DNA from: Dolichospermum sp. DET69
GTDB taxonomy: Bacteria > Cyanobacteriota > Cyanobacteriia > Cyanobacteriales > Nostocaceae
Assembly (NCBI GenBank): GCA_017355425.1
Contig: CP070233.1
Span: forward strand, 2,273,501-2,337,500
Reading direction: 5' to 3'
Length of the DNA stretch: 64,000 nucleotides
Below are positions 29,111-38,805 of the stretch, piece by piece. Below the pieces are notes generated by a model, which saw only the letters and a list, made by a program, of their open reading frames with translations, was not told the origin of the DNA and did no database searches. How positions within the stretch are numbered: position 1 is the stretch's first letter; each line of letters starts with the position of its first letter. The position numbers were made by a program, and so were the translations under genes.

Positions 29111-30388
29111 ATGTTTAAACAAGTTACTTTAGAGAATTTTAGAACTCACAAATCAACGACTATAGAATTATATCCAGTAACTTTGTTAATTGGTAATAAC
29201 AATTCTGGTAAAACAAATCTTTTAGCAGGAATACAACATTTTTGTAATCTTGTCAGACGAGGAAGTTCTAACAATGAAATAGATCAAACTATAAATGCTA
29301 ATAAAGATTTATCTCCACATAAATACAGGCTTGCTAAAGATGATGAACCGATGTCATTTTCCATTTTATGGAATAATCAATATGGAGAAATTAATTATAA
29401 AATAGAAATATGTAAAAACTATAATTTGATGAGCAATGCTAGTTGTAAAGAAAAAATAATTGTCCAATTAACTAATAATCAAATATCGAAAGAAGTTGAA
29501 AGTGGTTATGATCAGCCTACAAATATACTAGAATTAAGAAAGAAAATACAATTAGATCAAGATTTAGAAAGAATAGAAAAAAGACTATGTGAATTATTTT
29601 TCCTGGATTTTGATAATATATTTAGTTATCATTTTCAACCTACATTTCTTAAACAGAAAGATCATCAGGATATAGATCACAAACAAGACTTTGAAACAAG
29701 TGCAATCCCCGTATATTTGAGAGATAGGTTAATCCCAATATATTTGAAAGAAACAGGAAGTAACTTTCAGTCACTTCTCCGTCATGTAAAAGAAAAAGAA
29801 GAACGTATATTTTCATCATTTATTGCCAAAATGAGAACCGTTGATACAAGTTTTATTGGAGTTCGTTATGATCCCAATCGTTCCAGTCTCATCTGGGAAT
29901 TTGACTTAGGACGTAAGGGTACTATTGAAGAATTCATGCCAGAAGTTGTATCAGACGGCTTTATGAAAATTGCTGCAATAAGTTTGCTGGCATCATTACG
30001 AAGACCACCAGCTCTAATTATGTTAGAAGAAATAGAAAATGGTATTAATCCAGGTAATATACAACAATTGATGAATTGGATTTGGCAAGCAACATCACCT
30101 AGTCAAGATGGCTTTACAACATCACAATTTATTTTAACTTCTCACAGCCCCTCTGTTTTAAGAGAATTTAATCAACATCCTGATCATGTTTATACAGTTC
30201 GTTTAGATAAACGTAGTCGTCAAAGCGATGTGAGAAACTTAAATACTGCACTTGATACCCTTGTAGGAATTGGAGCAATTAAAGATGATGAAGTAGAATA
30301 TGAAATTGAAGAAAACACAAATAAAAAGTTAATAAAAATACCAAAATATCAGTTAGCAGAACTTTGGTACACAGGGACAATTGGGTAA
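29111..30388 (+). CDS. AAA family ATPase (RecF/OLD-like)
   Basis: 425 residues with GGAGG eight bases before the ATG. SMC/RecF/OLD-type ATPase: N-terminal FKQVTLENFRTHKSTTIEL, Walker A IGNNNSGKTN (about 28-36), a helical lysine-rich insertion about 90-230, signature-like VSDGFMKIAAISLLASL, Walker B PALIMLEEIENGINP, and the ILTSHSP switch histidine. The Toprim-like gene begins six bases after its stop, so the two form an operon. Such ATPase plus Toprim pairs are common in phage-defence systems (OLD, PARIS, Gabija types), but I cannot assign a named system. Function in defence is inferred. Confidence 0.85.
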   Translation: MFKQVTLENFRTHKSTTIELYPVTLLIGNNNSGKTNLLAGIQHFCNLVRRGSSNNEIDQTINANKDLSPHKYRLAKDDEPMSFSILWNNQYGEINYKIEICKNYNLMSNASCKEKIIVQLTNNQISKEVESGYDQPTNILELRKKIQLDQDLERIEKRLCELFFLDFDNIFSYHFQPTFLKQKDHQDIDHKQDFETSAIPVYLRDRLIPIYLKETGSNFQSLLRHVKEKEERIFSSFIAKMRTVDTSFIGVRYDPNRSSLIWEFDLGRKGTIEEFMPEVVSDGFMKIAAISLLASLRRPPALIMLEEIENGINPGNIQQLMNWIWQATSPSQDGFTTSQFILTSHSPSVLREFNQHPDHVYTVRLDKRSRQSDVRNLNTALDTLVGIGAIKDDEVEYEIEENTNKKLIKIPKYQLAELWYTGTIG

Positions 30389-30394
30389 AATATC

Positions 30395-31144
30395 ATGAAT
30401 ACTATTAATGTGGGAATTGTTGGAGACGGGCTAACTGACTATAAAGTGTTTGGAAAAATTGTTGAATGTATTTTATTAGAAGAAATATCAGAAAATATCA
30501 AATTTGATATCATCCCACTGATTAGAAAAAATATTTTTGATCATGTTCAAAAATACAAAAATGCCTGTCGCAAAAATCCTGAAGGGTATTACTTACCCAA
30601 TAAAATAGCAGTAGAACTAAGAGATAGTATATGTGCTACAATTATCCAAGCTTTTGAGGAGTTTAAAGATAATGTAGACATTTCTTATAGTGATATTCTT
30701 TTAATAACTACAGATACAGAACATATTCTTAAAGATAAAAATCAATATTTTGATACTTGGGCAATTAGTTTATCTCATATTTTGAGAGAAGCAATTGAAA
30801 AATTTTATGCTTTTCAAGCTAGAAATGGATATCCTAGAAAATATTTACCCATAATCATGCCTTTAACAACATTTCCCTCCATAGAAGTTCTTGTTGCTGC
30901 TGCGAGAGGAGAATTAAATAAAAATTATGGTAAAAATCCACGCGAGTGGAAAGTTTTATTGTACAAAACCGAATATCCTCAAGATGAAGAAATAAAAATA
31001 CAAGCTTTAGATTATATCACACCTGAGAGTATAGACTATATTTTTAATGATTTACCTGAAGCAAGATTCTTTATTCAAACATTATCCTTGGGATTGAAAC
31101 GTTGTTTTTTAAATAGTAAATCTAATTGTGAAAAATACATCTGA
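30395..31144 (+). CDS. Toprim-like / DUF4276-like partner protein
   Basis: 249 residues. The N-terminus VGIVGDGLTDYKVFGKIVE matches the pattern of Toprim-type proteins (E/D-G-x-T-D/E). A later strand DILLITTDTEHIL supplies a second acidic motif, and PLTTFPSIEVLVAAARGE resembles the conserved Pro-x-x-Glu region of DUF4276-like proteins. It is encoded directly after the ATPase gene, as effector or nuclease subunits are in ATPase-Toprim systems. No exact family assignment is possible by eye. The C-terminus has several Lys and Cys but no clear domain. Confidence 0.6.
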   Translation: MNTINVGIVGDGLTDYKVFGKIVECILLEEISENIKFDIIPLIRKNIFDHVQKYKNACRKNPEGYYLPNKIAVELRDSICATIIQAFEEFKDNVDISYSDILLITTDTEHILKDKNQYFDTWAISLSHILREAIEKFYAFQARNGYPRKYLPIIMPLTTFPSIEVLVAAARGELNKNYGKNPREWKVLLYKTEYPQDEEIKIQALDYITPESIDYIFNDLPEARFFIQTLSLGLKRCFLNSKSNCEKYI

Positions 31145-31238
31145 TTGAGAGTTCTATTTTAGTAATTTAGTAATTTATTAAATTCTTCAGTCATCTTAAA
31201 AGGGCTATTTCTAATATACACTTACAGGGTTGCAATTT

Positions 31239-34200
31239 ATGACATCACCTTTTGAACCATCCCAGAAAATTCCCATTAAACTACCATCTAATCATCCTGA
31301 CTTATTATTAGGATTAGATGACTTACTAGAACTCGGTTTAATATCTGATGATCAAGTTAAACAAATAGCCCGTCAATATCTCACTTGCACTGTAGTATTT
31401 ACACCTCAGACTGCATCAGAACCAGAGGAAATTTTCACCCCTAGCACACCCCCACGAAAACCATTAATTGCCACTTTACCTCCCATACCAACAGTACCTA
31501 AAAAACCCAGCTTTGTTAATTCGATGTTGCAATCTTGGGGTGAAGAATTAAGTGTGCGGTGGTTGCTGTTTTTAGGCGTATTTTTAGTAGTGCTTTCCTC
31601 TGGTGTTTTAGCTGCAAGTCAGTGGGAAAGATTCCCCGCAGTTGGACAGTATGGGGTTTTATTTGCATATACCTTGAGTTTTTGCGGTTTTACATTTTGG
31701 GCAGGTAAACAAAGCAATTTAAGGTTAACTGCACAGACATTATTAATCGTCACCTTGTTATTAGTTCCTATCAATTTTTGGGCAATGGATAGCTTTAGTT
31801 TGTGGCAAAATCCATTAACCTTAATTGTCATGGGAATTGCCTCTGTGACTCTCACATTTATTACTAATCAACTTTGCCAAAACCGTAATATTATTACTAA
31901 TTTTCCCAGTGGTAAATTACCTTTAGTCAATATTATTGGTTTGAGTTATTTACATTGGGGTTGGAAATTATCAGGTTTTCCGCTAATTGCTGTTTATTTA
32001 GCAATGATAGGAACAACAGCTATTACTGTTTATAATCAATTAACTCAACCTCAAGAAAGTACAAATGCAGAATCTCCACAATGGGGAATCAGTTTATATT
32101 TTACTTTCCTAATTTATGCCTTATTAACTTTACTGACTAGGGCTATCTTTATCGCTGGAGTTAGTGTTACTCAATTAGGTTTAGCAATTGGTATTTGCGG
32201 TGGGTTGATAATTTGGTTATCAGAAAAAAATCTCTCTCCAAATCCTTCTCTACTCTGGGAAAAACTGGGAGGAAGTTTATTATTATTAGGTTGGTTAGTT
32301 TCAGTAACAACGCAACCAGCCCAAGCAATGATAGTCAGTGGTTTGAGTTTGTGGTTTTTTAGCCGTCGGTTACAAAGATATAGTTTAAAAACCGATTTTT
32401 TAGCTATTTTCTTAATTGGTTTACAGACAATTTTCCTAAGTTGGCGGTTAGTACCTTATGAATTACAAAAATTAGTAATTAGTACAGCTACTAATTTAAC
32501 TAATTGCCAAAATGAACCTTTAGCATTATTGAGTATTGCTTTATTTCCCTACATCATTTTGATGTTATGGCTAACAGATAAATTAAATCATCAAGAAAAT
32601 CAAGAATTAGCAAGTTTTGGAGAACAGCTAACTTTATTTTTAGGAATTTCTTCAACAATAATTAGTTTAGTAAATCCGACATTAAGAACAATCAATCTTC
32701 TTTTATCTACTCTTACTCTAGCCACCTTTATTCAACGTCGGGCAGCTTTTTATCTTCCCTTGATATATCTAACTCATAGCATGGGAGTATTGACGCTGAT
32801 TTCTAGCATTAATTGGTTTTTACCAAGTTTAAATCCAGAAATTTGGGCAGGTATTTTATTAGCTGTAATGATAGCTGAATGGGGATTTAGTCTGGGTGAT
32901 GGTATCTGGCAACGTAGTGCATGGTATATTGGTTTAGTATTAGCTGCACTTAGTTTTTCTTTATTGTGGATAAATGCTCAAAATTACTGGCATGGTAATG
33001 GGCAAAATCCCAACTCTTTAGGAATAATTTGGTTAATTACTCCTTTAGCATTGACAGGTTTAGCAATTCGCACCACTGAACCAAATCGCACTACAAACAG
33101 TTTTTTAAGTGTTTTATCTATAGGGATTTTGCAATTATTAACTTTACCATTACCAGGAATTAGATTAATTGGTTTGGGTGCAGGTGTCGCAGTGATGTTA
33201 GTAAATACTCGCTATTTAAGAAACCAAATATATGCAGGAACAATTATTGGTTTTGGGCTAAGTTTTCTGACCGCATTGTTAGCAGAAGGTGTATTTGGTT
33301 TAATAAAACTAACAATATCAGGTTGGTTTGTCGTTACTGCATTGACAGTTCTGAGTTTATGGCTATGGCGTGGTGTACTTTTACGCAAAGGTACAGAATT
33401 AGCGATAATTTATGCCGCAGCCAGTGATAAATGGGCGATCGCATTATGTACAATAGAATTATCAGCTCTGACTTTGCATTCCAGTTTAATTTATCAAAGC
33501 ATTATCAAAACAGAATATATCTATGTTATTACCACAGCGATAATTTTAGCATCAATCATCTATCGCAGTTGGGGACAATCGAAAGAATCGGCATTTTATG
33601 GTATTGGTTGGTGTTTAGAATTATTAACAGCCGAAATCTTAGGATTTGGCGAACATTCAATTATGAGAATCGCCATAGCTAATATCATTTTGGGTTTAAC
33701 AACTCAGTTATTTGGCGAATGGTGGCGACGCAAACATCAATTACAAACATTACCCAATAGTTTCCATATTCTCCCCCTTATTTATGGTGTATTTAGCGTT
33801 ATTTTACGGTTAAACACTTTTGCTAACTTTACAGGTTTTTGTTCCTTGGGTGTAGCCTTAATTCTGATTGGGGTAGGAAGACGAAGGGAAGCTTTTAAAC
33901 CCCTCCTTTATTTTGGTATTATTGGGGTATCAATTTCCGCCTACGAACTCCTATTTTATCAAATGTCTCTATCGAGAGGAGGAGCTTTAGGTGATGGATT
34001 AATTGCCATGTCAGCCCTGGGGACTAGTATTATGTATGCTTACCGTATCCTCACACCTTGGTTGATTGGCTACCTGGGATTAACTCGTGGAGAACTCAAA
34101 AATATTGCCCATCTCCATTGGGCTTGGAGTAGTATTTTATTCCTATCTGCTATTAATTTACCTAGCGAAATTAATTCCTCTATAGTATTAGGAACAGGAT

Positions 34201-35072
34201 TATTTTTAGTTCGTTATGCTATTTGGCAAGGAAAACAAAATTCTCAGGAAACAAATCAGGAAATCTGGGTTTATTTGGGTTTAATAGAACTAGGGGCATT
34301 AGGTATTTATTCACGAAATTTACCAATAGGGCAATTACTATCTGAGCAATTACTACCTTGGAATGGAGCAATATCTTGCCTATTTGCCTACTTCCTCTAT
34401 ATCCTCCCTTGGCAAAGATTAGGTTGGTCAAAAACACCTTGGCAACGCACAGCATACATCCTCCCACTAATCATTCTAGGAACAACGGGACTGCAAACTT
34501 ATCCTATTACCTTAGTTATCGTTGCTGCTTACTACGTCTTTTTGGCTAAAGTGGCCACACAAATCCGGTTTACATATATCAGTTTAGGATTAATTGACTG
34601 GGCATTATTTACTTGGTTTCATGATTTAAACTTGAGAGATTCCCTTTGGTACATTACACCCATTAGTTTATCTTTACTATATATTGCCCAAGTAGATAAA
34701 CAACTAACATTATCAACAACCAAATCTCTTCGTCACAGTTTGCGAATGTTAGGAAGTGGTTTAATTTGCGGTTGGACAATTTTGTTTTATCAAAATCTGC
34801 CTTTTATTCCCGGTATTTTCAGTCTCATTACCATCTTCGCCGGCTTAGGTTTAAAAATCCGCGCTTTTCTCTACGTTGGTACAGGTACTTTCTTGATTAC
34901 CAGCATTTATCAATTAGTAATTTTTAGCCTCAGTTACTCCTTCCTAAAATGGATTGTTGGCTTATTACTTGGTATTTTGTTAATTTACATCGCTGCTAAC
35001 TTTGAAACCCGACGCACCCAAATAACCGCCCTTCTTCGGAATATGAGCGATGAATTTGCCAATTGGGATTAA
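31239..35072 (+). CDS. Very large polytopic membrane protein (DUF2157-like)
   Basis: 1277 residues from the ATG at 31239; a TTG at 31230 is in frame. A soluble N-terminus about 1-95 (LLGLDDLLELGLISDDQVKQIARQYL, then a Pro-rich linker) is followed by many hydrophobic segments to the end, probably more than 30 membrane helices. The layout resembles large cyanobacterial DUF2157-type proteins of unknown function. I see no catalytic motif, Walker motif or transporter signature. It follows the ATPase/Toprim pair after 94 bp, but no functional link is evident. Confidence 0.75.
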   Translation: MTSPFEPSQKIPIKLPSNHPDLLLGLDDLLELGLISDDQVKQIARQYLTCTVVFTPQTASEPEEIFTPSTPPRKPLIATLPPIPTVPKKPSFVNSMLQSWGEELSVRWLLFLGVFLVVLSSGVLAASQWERFPAVGQYGVLFAYTLSFCGFTFWAGKQSNLRLTAQTLLIVTLLLVPINFWAMDSFSLWQNPLTLIVMGIASVTLTFITNQLCQNRNIITNFPSGKLPLVNIIGLSYLHWGWKLSGFPLIAVYLAMIGTTAITVYNQLTQPQESTNAESPQWGISLYFTFLIYALLTLLTRAIFIAGVSVTQLGLAIGICGGLIIWLSEKNLSPNPSLLWEKLGGSLLLLGWLVSVTTQPAQAMIVSGLSLWFFSRRLQRYSLKTDFLAIFLIGLQTIFLSWRLVPYELQKLVISTATNLTNCQNEPLALLSIALFPYIILMLWLTDKLNHQENQELASFGEQLTLFLGISSTIISLVNPTLRTINLLLSTLTLATFIQRRAAFYLPLIYLTHSMGVLTLISSINWFLPSLNPEIWAGILLAVMIAEWGFSLGDGIWQRSAWYIGLVLAALSFSLLWINAQNYWHGNGQNPNSLGIIWLITPLALTGLAIRTTEPNRTTNSFLSVLSIGILQLLTLPLPGIRLIGLGAGVAVMLVNTRYLRNQIYAGTIIGFGLSFLTALLAEGVFGLIKLTISGWFVVTALTVLSLWLWRGVLLRKGTELAIIYAAASDKWAIALCTIELSALTLHSSLIYQSIIKTEYIYVITTAIILASIIYRSWGQSKESAFYGIGWCLELLTAEILGFGEHSIMRIAIANIILGLTTQLFGEWWRRKHQLQTLPNSFHILPLIYGVFSVILRLNTFANFTGFCSLGVALILIGVGRRREAFKPLLYFGIIGVSISAYELLFYQMSLSRGGALGDGLIAMSALGTSIMYAYRILTPWLIGYLGLTRGELKNIAHLHWAWSSILFLSAINLPSEINSSIVLGTGLFLVRYAIWQGKQNSQETNQEIWVYLGLIELGALGIYSRNLPIGQLLSEQLLPWNGAISCLFAYFLYILPWQRLGWSKTPWQRTAYILPLIILGTTGLQTYPITLVIVAAYYVFLAKVATQIRFTYISLGLIDWALFTWFHDLNLRDSLWYITPISLSLLYIAQVDKQLTLSTTKSLRHSLRMLGSGLICGWTILFYQNLPFIPGIFSLITIFAGLGLKIRAFLYVGTGTFLITSIYQLVIFSLSYSFLKWIVGLLLGILLIYIAANFETRRTQITALLRNMSDEFANWD

Positions 35073-35098
35073 AAAGATTTAATATATATCAATATATT

Positions 35099-35514
35099 AG
35101 AGGTTGTTTGATAGCGTAGCGTGGCGTTAGCCATAAAGTGATATCAGGTATGATTACTGACCCCCCTTAGTTCCCCCTTTCCAAGAGGGGATAACAAAAA
35201 ATCAAGTCCCCTCCCTTTTCTAAGGGGAGGGTTAGGGCTGACAAGTGTAGGTTTTTTACATTGTCTTGAGGACAAGACAAGGCAGACAAGGTGACAAGGG
35301 AGGAAAACCGGACAAATGAATGTATGATTAGTAACAAAACAACCCATGAATTGAGTATTTTGTGGATAAAATCCTCCTTGTCTACTATCCTTCCTTGTCT
35401 TCCCGGTCTGGCCTTTACAGAGAATATTAAAAACCTACACCTGTCAGGAGGGTTAGGGAGGGGTAAAACAATATTTGATACACCATGAGGGACTTTTAAA
35501 ACATCCTCTCAGAG
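35099..35514. mobile_element. Composite repeat with AGAGGTTGTTTGA/TTTTAAAACATCCTCT ends
   Basis: The left end TTAGAGGTTGTTTGATAG and the right end CTTTTAAAACATCCTCTCA are imperfect inverted repeats. They belong to the same end family as the element at 61646-61823 and the single end at 10516-10540. Inside lie CCCCTT...AAGGGG hairpins and a second, younger element (35238-35446). It fills most of the gap before the CNNM gene. Confidence 0.5.
35226..35458. mobile_element. 209-bp inverted-repeat element with 12-bp direct repeats
   Basis: The element at 35238-35446 starts TGACAAGTGTAGGTTTTT (after one C) and ends AAAAACCTACACCTGTCA. The perfect 12-bp repeat GGAGGGTTAGGG flanks it (35226-35237 and 35447-35458), as expected for a target duplication. 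The short non-coding interior has ACAAGG/CCTTGT inverted repeats. A second copy of the same ends is at 61890-62133. Confidence 0.8.
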
Positions 35515-35625
35515 AATCACTGAAAATACTGAAAATACTGGATACTAAAAAGATATCTGATTTGGTGATCACCGAGCGACTTCTCATCACTGTATACTTG
35601 TACTCTTTATACCAGCAATTTTAAA

Positions 35626-36930
35626 ATGTCTTCCTTCACGTTTGAAATTTTAACGATTTTGGTGCTAATTTTCGCCAATGGCGTGTTTTCCATGTCGGAA
35701 ATGGCCGTAGTTTCAGCCCGGAAAGTTAGACTACAGCAATTAGCTAATCAAGGAGATGTCAACGCCAAGGCTGCATTAAAACTTGCAGAATCTCCCAACC
35801 ATTTTTTGTCTATTGTCCAGGTAGGAATTACACTCATCAATATCCTCAATGGTGTCTTCGGCGGTGCTACTATTGCCAAAAGACTAGAAGAGTATGTGAA
35901 GCTAGTTCCCATTTTAGCTAATTATAGTAATGCGATCGCCTTTAGCATAGTAGTCTTACTCATTACCTATTTTTCCCTAATTATCGGTGAACTTGTCCCC
36001 AAACGCTTGGCTTTAAATAACCCCGAAAAAATCGCTGCTTTAGTAGCTATACCCATGCGGGCTTTAGCAAGAATGGCCTCACCCATAGTTTATCTTTTGA
36101 GTGCGTCTACGGATTTGGTACTGCGAATTTTGGGAATTACACCCTCTACTGAACCCCAAGTTACAGAAGAAGAAATTAAAATTTTAATCGAACAAGGGAC
36201 AGAAGCGGGAACATTTGAAGAAGCCGAACAGGACATGGTAGAGAGAGTATTTCGGTTAGGCGATCGCCCCGTCACCTCTTTTATGACCCCCCGCCCTGAT
36301 ATAGTTTGGTTAGACTTGAAAAATCCCCCAGAAGAAAACCGCCTGAAAATGGCAGAAAGCGGTTATTCTCGCTATCCAATTTGTCAAGAAGGATTAGATA
36401 ACGTCCTGGGGATTATTCCTGTCACCGACTTATTAGCCAGAAGTTTACGCAACGAACCCTTAGACTTAACTCTAGGATTACGTCAACCCGTATTTGTCCC
36501 CGAAAGCACACGCGGTTTAAAAGTCTTGGAATTATTCAAGCAAACCGTGACTCACATGGCCTTAGTCGTAGATGAATATGGTGTAATTCAAGGATTAGTC
36601 ACCCTTAATGACATCATGAGTGAAATCGTCGGTGATGTTCCCACAGAACCAGGACAAGAAGACCCCCAAGCCGTACAACGGGAAGATGGTTCTTGGTTAG
36701 TAGACGGAATGTTAGGAATAGAAGAGTTTTTAGAACTATTTGATCTTGAAGAATTGGAAAGTGAAGAAAGAGGAAATTATCAAACATTAGGTGGTTTTGT
36801 CATCACCCATTTAGGCCGGATTCCCGCAGCCGCAGATCATTTTGAATGGGATGGTATGCGCTTTGAAGTTATGGACATGGACGGAAATCGGGTTGATAAG
36901 GTATTAGTTGTACCCCAAGGTAATGGGTAA
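35626..36930 (+). CDS. CNNM/CorC (hemolysin-like) transporter family protein
   Basis: 434 residues. It has an N-terminal DUF21 membrane domain with about four helices (1-170), a CBS pair about 195-320 (RVFRLGDRPVTSFMTPRPDI, MALVVDEYGVIQGLVTLNDI), and a C-terminal CorC/HlyC domain about 335-430 (REDGSWLVDGMLGIEEF). These proteins are linked to divalent cation export or tolerance at the inner membrane; true haemolytic activity is not implied. The final residues PQGNG and the TAA stop come from the first copies of the TAATGGG heptamer array, so repeat growth has probably rewritten the C-terminus. Confidence 0.92.
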   Translation: MSSFTFEILTILVLIFANGVFSMSEMAVVSARKVRLQQLANQGDVNAKAALKLAESPNHFLSIVQVGITLINILNGVFGGATIAKRLEEYVKLVPILANYSNAIAFSIVVLLITYFSLIIGELVPKRLALNNPEKIAALVAIPMRALARMASPIVYLLSASTDLVLRILGITPSTEPQVTEEEIKILIEQGTEAGTFEEAEQDMVERVFRLGDRPVTSFMTPRPDIVWLDLKNPPEENRLKMAESGYSRYPICQEGLDNVLGIIPVTDLLARSLRNEPLDLTLGLRQPVFVPESTRGLKVLELFKQTVTHMALVVDEYGVIQGLVTLNDIMSEIVGDVPTEPGQEDPQAVQREDGSWLVDGMLGIEEFLELFDLEELESEERGNYQTLGGFVITHLGRIPAAADHFEWDGMRFEVMDMDGNRVDKVLVVPQGNG

Positions 36931-37162
36931 TGGGTAATGGGTAATGGGTAATGGGTAATGGGTAATGGGTAATGGGTAATGGGTAATGGGTAATGGGTAA
37001 TGGGTAATGGGTAATGGGTAATGGGTAATGGGTAATGGGTAATGGGTAATAGGTAATGGGTAATGGGTAATGGGTAATGGGTAATGGGTAATGGGTAATG
37101 GGTAATGGGTAATGGGTAATGGGTAATGGGTAATGGGTAATAGGTAATAGGTAATGGGTAAT
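36919..37162. repeat. TAATGGG heptamer array
   Basis: About 34 tandem copies of GGGTAAT, with rare TAATAGG variants, begin inside the last codons of the CNNM gene. The apparent minus-strand protein (repeated ITHYPLP) is only the repeat read in three frames. It is followed by CTTGTTC and CTCCTGA heptamers to about 37275. Confidence 0.97.
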
Positions 37163-37284
37163 TTGTGATTTCCTTCTTCCTTCTTCCTTGTTCCTTGTTC
37201 CTTGTTCCTTGTTCCTTCTTCCTTCTTCCTGACTCCTGACTCCTGATTCCTGACTCCTGACTCGGTGACTCCTTCTTCCTGAAC

Positions 37285-37322
37285 AAAAAATAACCCCCTC
37301 ATACCTGTAATAGAGGGGGTTT
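37285..37322 (-). terminator. Intrinsic terminator of the PRC-barrel gene
   Basis: On the minus strand AACCCCCTC pairs with GAGGGGGTT, followed by ATTTTTTG. It lies just after the stop of the PRC-barrel gene. Confidence 0.85.
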
Positions 37323-37329
37323 ACAAAAC

Positions 37330-38322
37330 TTAATATCCGCCTTCTTCCTCGTATTCCACTTGTCTTTCCTTGACCTTTTTGGGAATATTTATAGGCTTCG
37401 GTGCATCATCCCAAGCATCAGTTTCTAAATCATCATCAAAGTCATCATACTGGTCAGCGTAGGTCTTTTTGACTGGCTTGGCTGCGGATCTTGGTGCTTC
37501 CTGATAACTATCTCTTACCGTTGCATCACTCCAGTTATCTTCTTCATCTTCTTCGTACTGAATTGACTCATAAGAACGGGCTTTCATGACTTGACGCTGG
37601 GGGGGTCTTTCTTCTTCTATATAGTCCTCAGTCCATTCCTCCTCCTGCGCTATGGGGTCAGGAATGCGGACTTTTGGCCTAGGTGCTTGGAGGGGGACAC
37701 CACTAGGTAATTGATTGCTGGGTGCAACTGTGCGAGGGGCGCTATAGCCAAATTCTTCTTCTGCGTCTCTTTCCCAAGGAGCTTTACCAATACCCAGCCG
37801 TTCTAAAACGCCTACCGTTAACTGGTTTACTCTTTCTTCAGCACCTTCAAACACAATTAACCGACTTGGACCAGTGCTGACTACTTCATCTATGGATAAT
37901 TCGTATGTACTCAAAAACTGGTCAGGAATTTGGGGTAATCCCAAAGAAGCAATGACGATAGAGTATATTTTACCCGTTTCGCCATTAAATTTAAAGCCTC
38001 TTACCTTGCCTAATACTTCACCTGTTTCCGTGATTACTTCCCAGTTCATCAGATTACTGAGAATGTCTACTTCCACATCTTCGATGACATCTTCGTTATC
38101 AACTAAGACGACATCACCGATTTGGTTGATCGTATTGAGATACATACTGCGAGGTAGACTAGACATAGAGATCAGGCTGTCTCGCAAACTAAGCGCCACA
38201 ACCTCTCTTTGATCCACATCAACCCAGACTTGACTCACGATACCCAACCGCTTACCGTTGTCGCGGGTGATTACCTGAGTGTTTAATATATCGGAACGTC
38301 TAATTACTTGTTCTGAAGTCAT
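37330..38322 (-). CDS. PRC-barrel domain protein
   Basis: 330 residues. There are two PRC-barrel modules, about 1-80 (RSDILNTQVITRDNGKRLGIVSQVWVDVDQ) and 85-165 (LMNWEVITETGEVLGKVRGFKFN), followed by a long acidic, disordered tail (about 200-330) rich in Asp, Glu, Pro and Arg that ends EEEGGY. PRC barrels are found in photosynthetic reaction-centre H subunits, RimM and stress proteins and usually mediate protein or RNA contacts. The exact role is unknown. It is divergent from a second PRC-barrel gene, separated by an smc fragment. Confidence 0.85.
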   Translation of the reverse strand: MTSEQVIRRSDILNTQVITRDNGKRLGIVSQVWVDVDQREVVALSLRDSLISMSSLPRSMYLNTINQIGDVVLVDNEDVIEDVEVDILSNLMNWEVITETGEVLGKVRGFKFNGETGKIYSIVIASLGLPQIPDQFLSTYELSIDEVVSTGPSRLIVFEGAEERVNQLTVGVLERLGIGKAPWERDAEEEFGYSAPRTVAPSNQLPSGVPLQAPRPKVRIPDPIAQEEEWTEDYIEEERPPQRQVMKARSYESIQYEEDEEDNWSDATVRDSYQEAPRSAAKPVKKTYADQYDDFDDDLETDAWDDAPKPINIPKKVKERQVEYEEEGGY

Positions 38323-38492
38323 TCTATAGGTCTTCCTGTTCGCTTAGCGTGCCGAAGGCAATCTCGAATCCGTTTTATGTATAAACTATTTTTAACAGAA
38401 ACTTGACAATTTGTTGGTTGTCAGTGGTCAGTGGTCAGTGGTCAGTGGAAAGATAAGTTTTTATTAAACCTTTTGCCATATCAATTAGATGA

Positions 38493-38730
38493 TTATAGCT
38501 TAATACCCAAAACTTGAGTATCCGCGCTTCTGGCTTGAATTACACCAATTGTACTTTGTGCTAATTATATCATCGGACGGCGAAAACTCACAAAAATGAA
38601 CTGTGCCTGTTTTTGCCTATTGTTTGATCATTCTAGCTAATCGTTCTCCATTTGACCCATCTAAAAATATATCCACTTCGTCAAAGGCGGAAAATGCAGA
38701 TAGGTAATAATGTTGCTAGGGAATGGAAAA
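38493..38730 (-). pseudogene. Degraded copy of the 3' end of smc
   Basis: About 240 bp on the minus strand match the last 240 bp of the intact smc gene (41475-41715) along their length. The relic reads [20 protein letters not shown], then KQ and a stop codon where SMC continues, followed by a frameshift and finally ADTQVLGIKL with stop. The Walker B and C-terminal parts of the head domain are therefore recognisable but broken. It lies 2.7 kb from the real 3' end, with the DUF2382 gene and the 112-bp array between them. Confidence 0.85.
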
Positions 38731-38805
38731 GTCATTCTTTAGAAGGAAGAAGTAAGAAATTTTATTTTTAAAATTATAACTATATATCTTTGGGGCTAAA
38801 AGAAT

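Noticed and set aside
36837-37302. Minus-strand proteins rich in ITHYPLP
   Set aside because: They are direct translations of the TAATGGG heptamer array and neighbouring repeat tracts.
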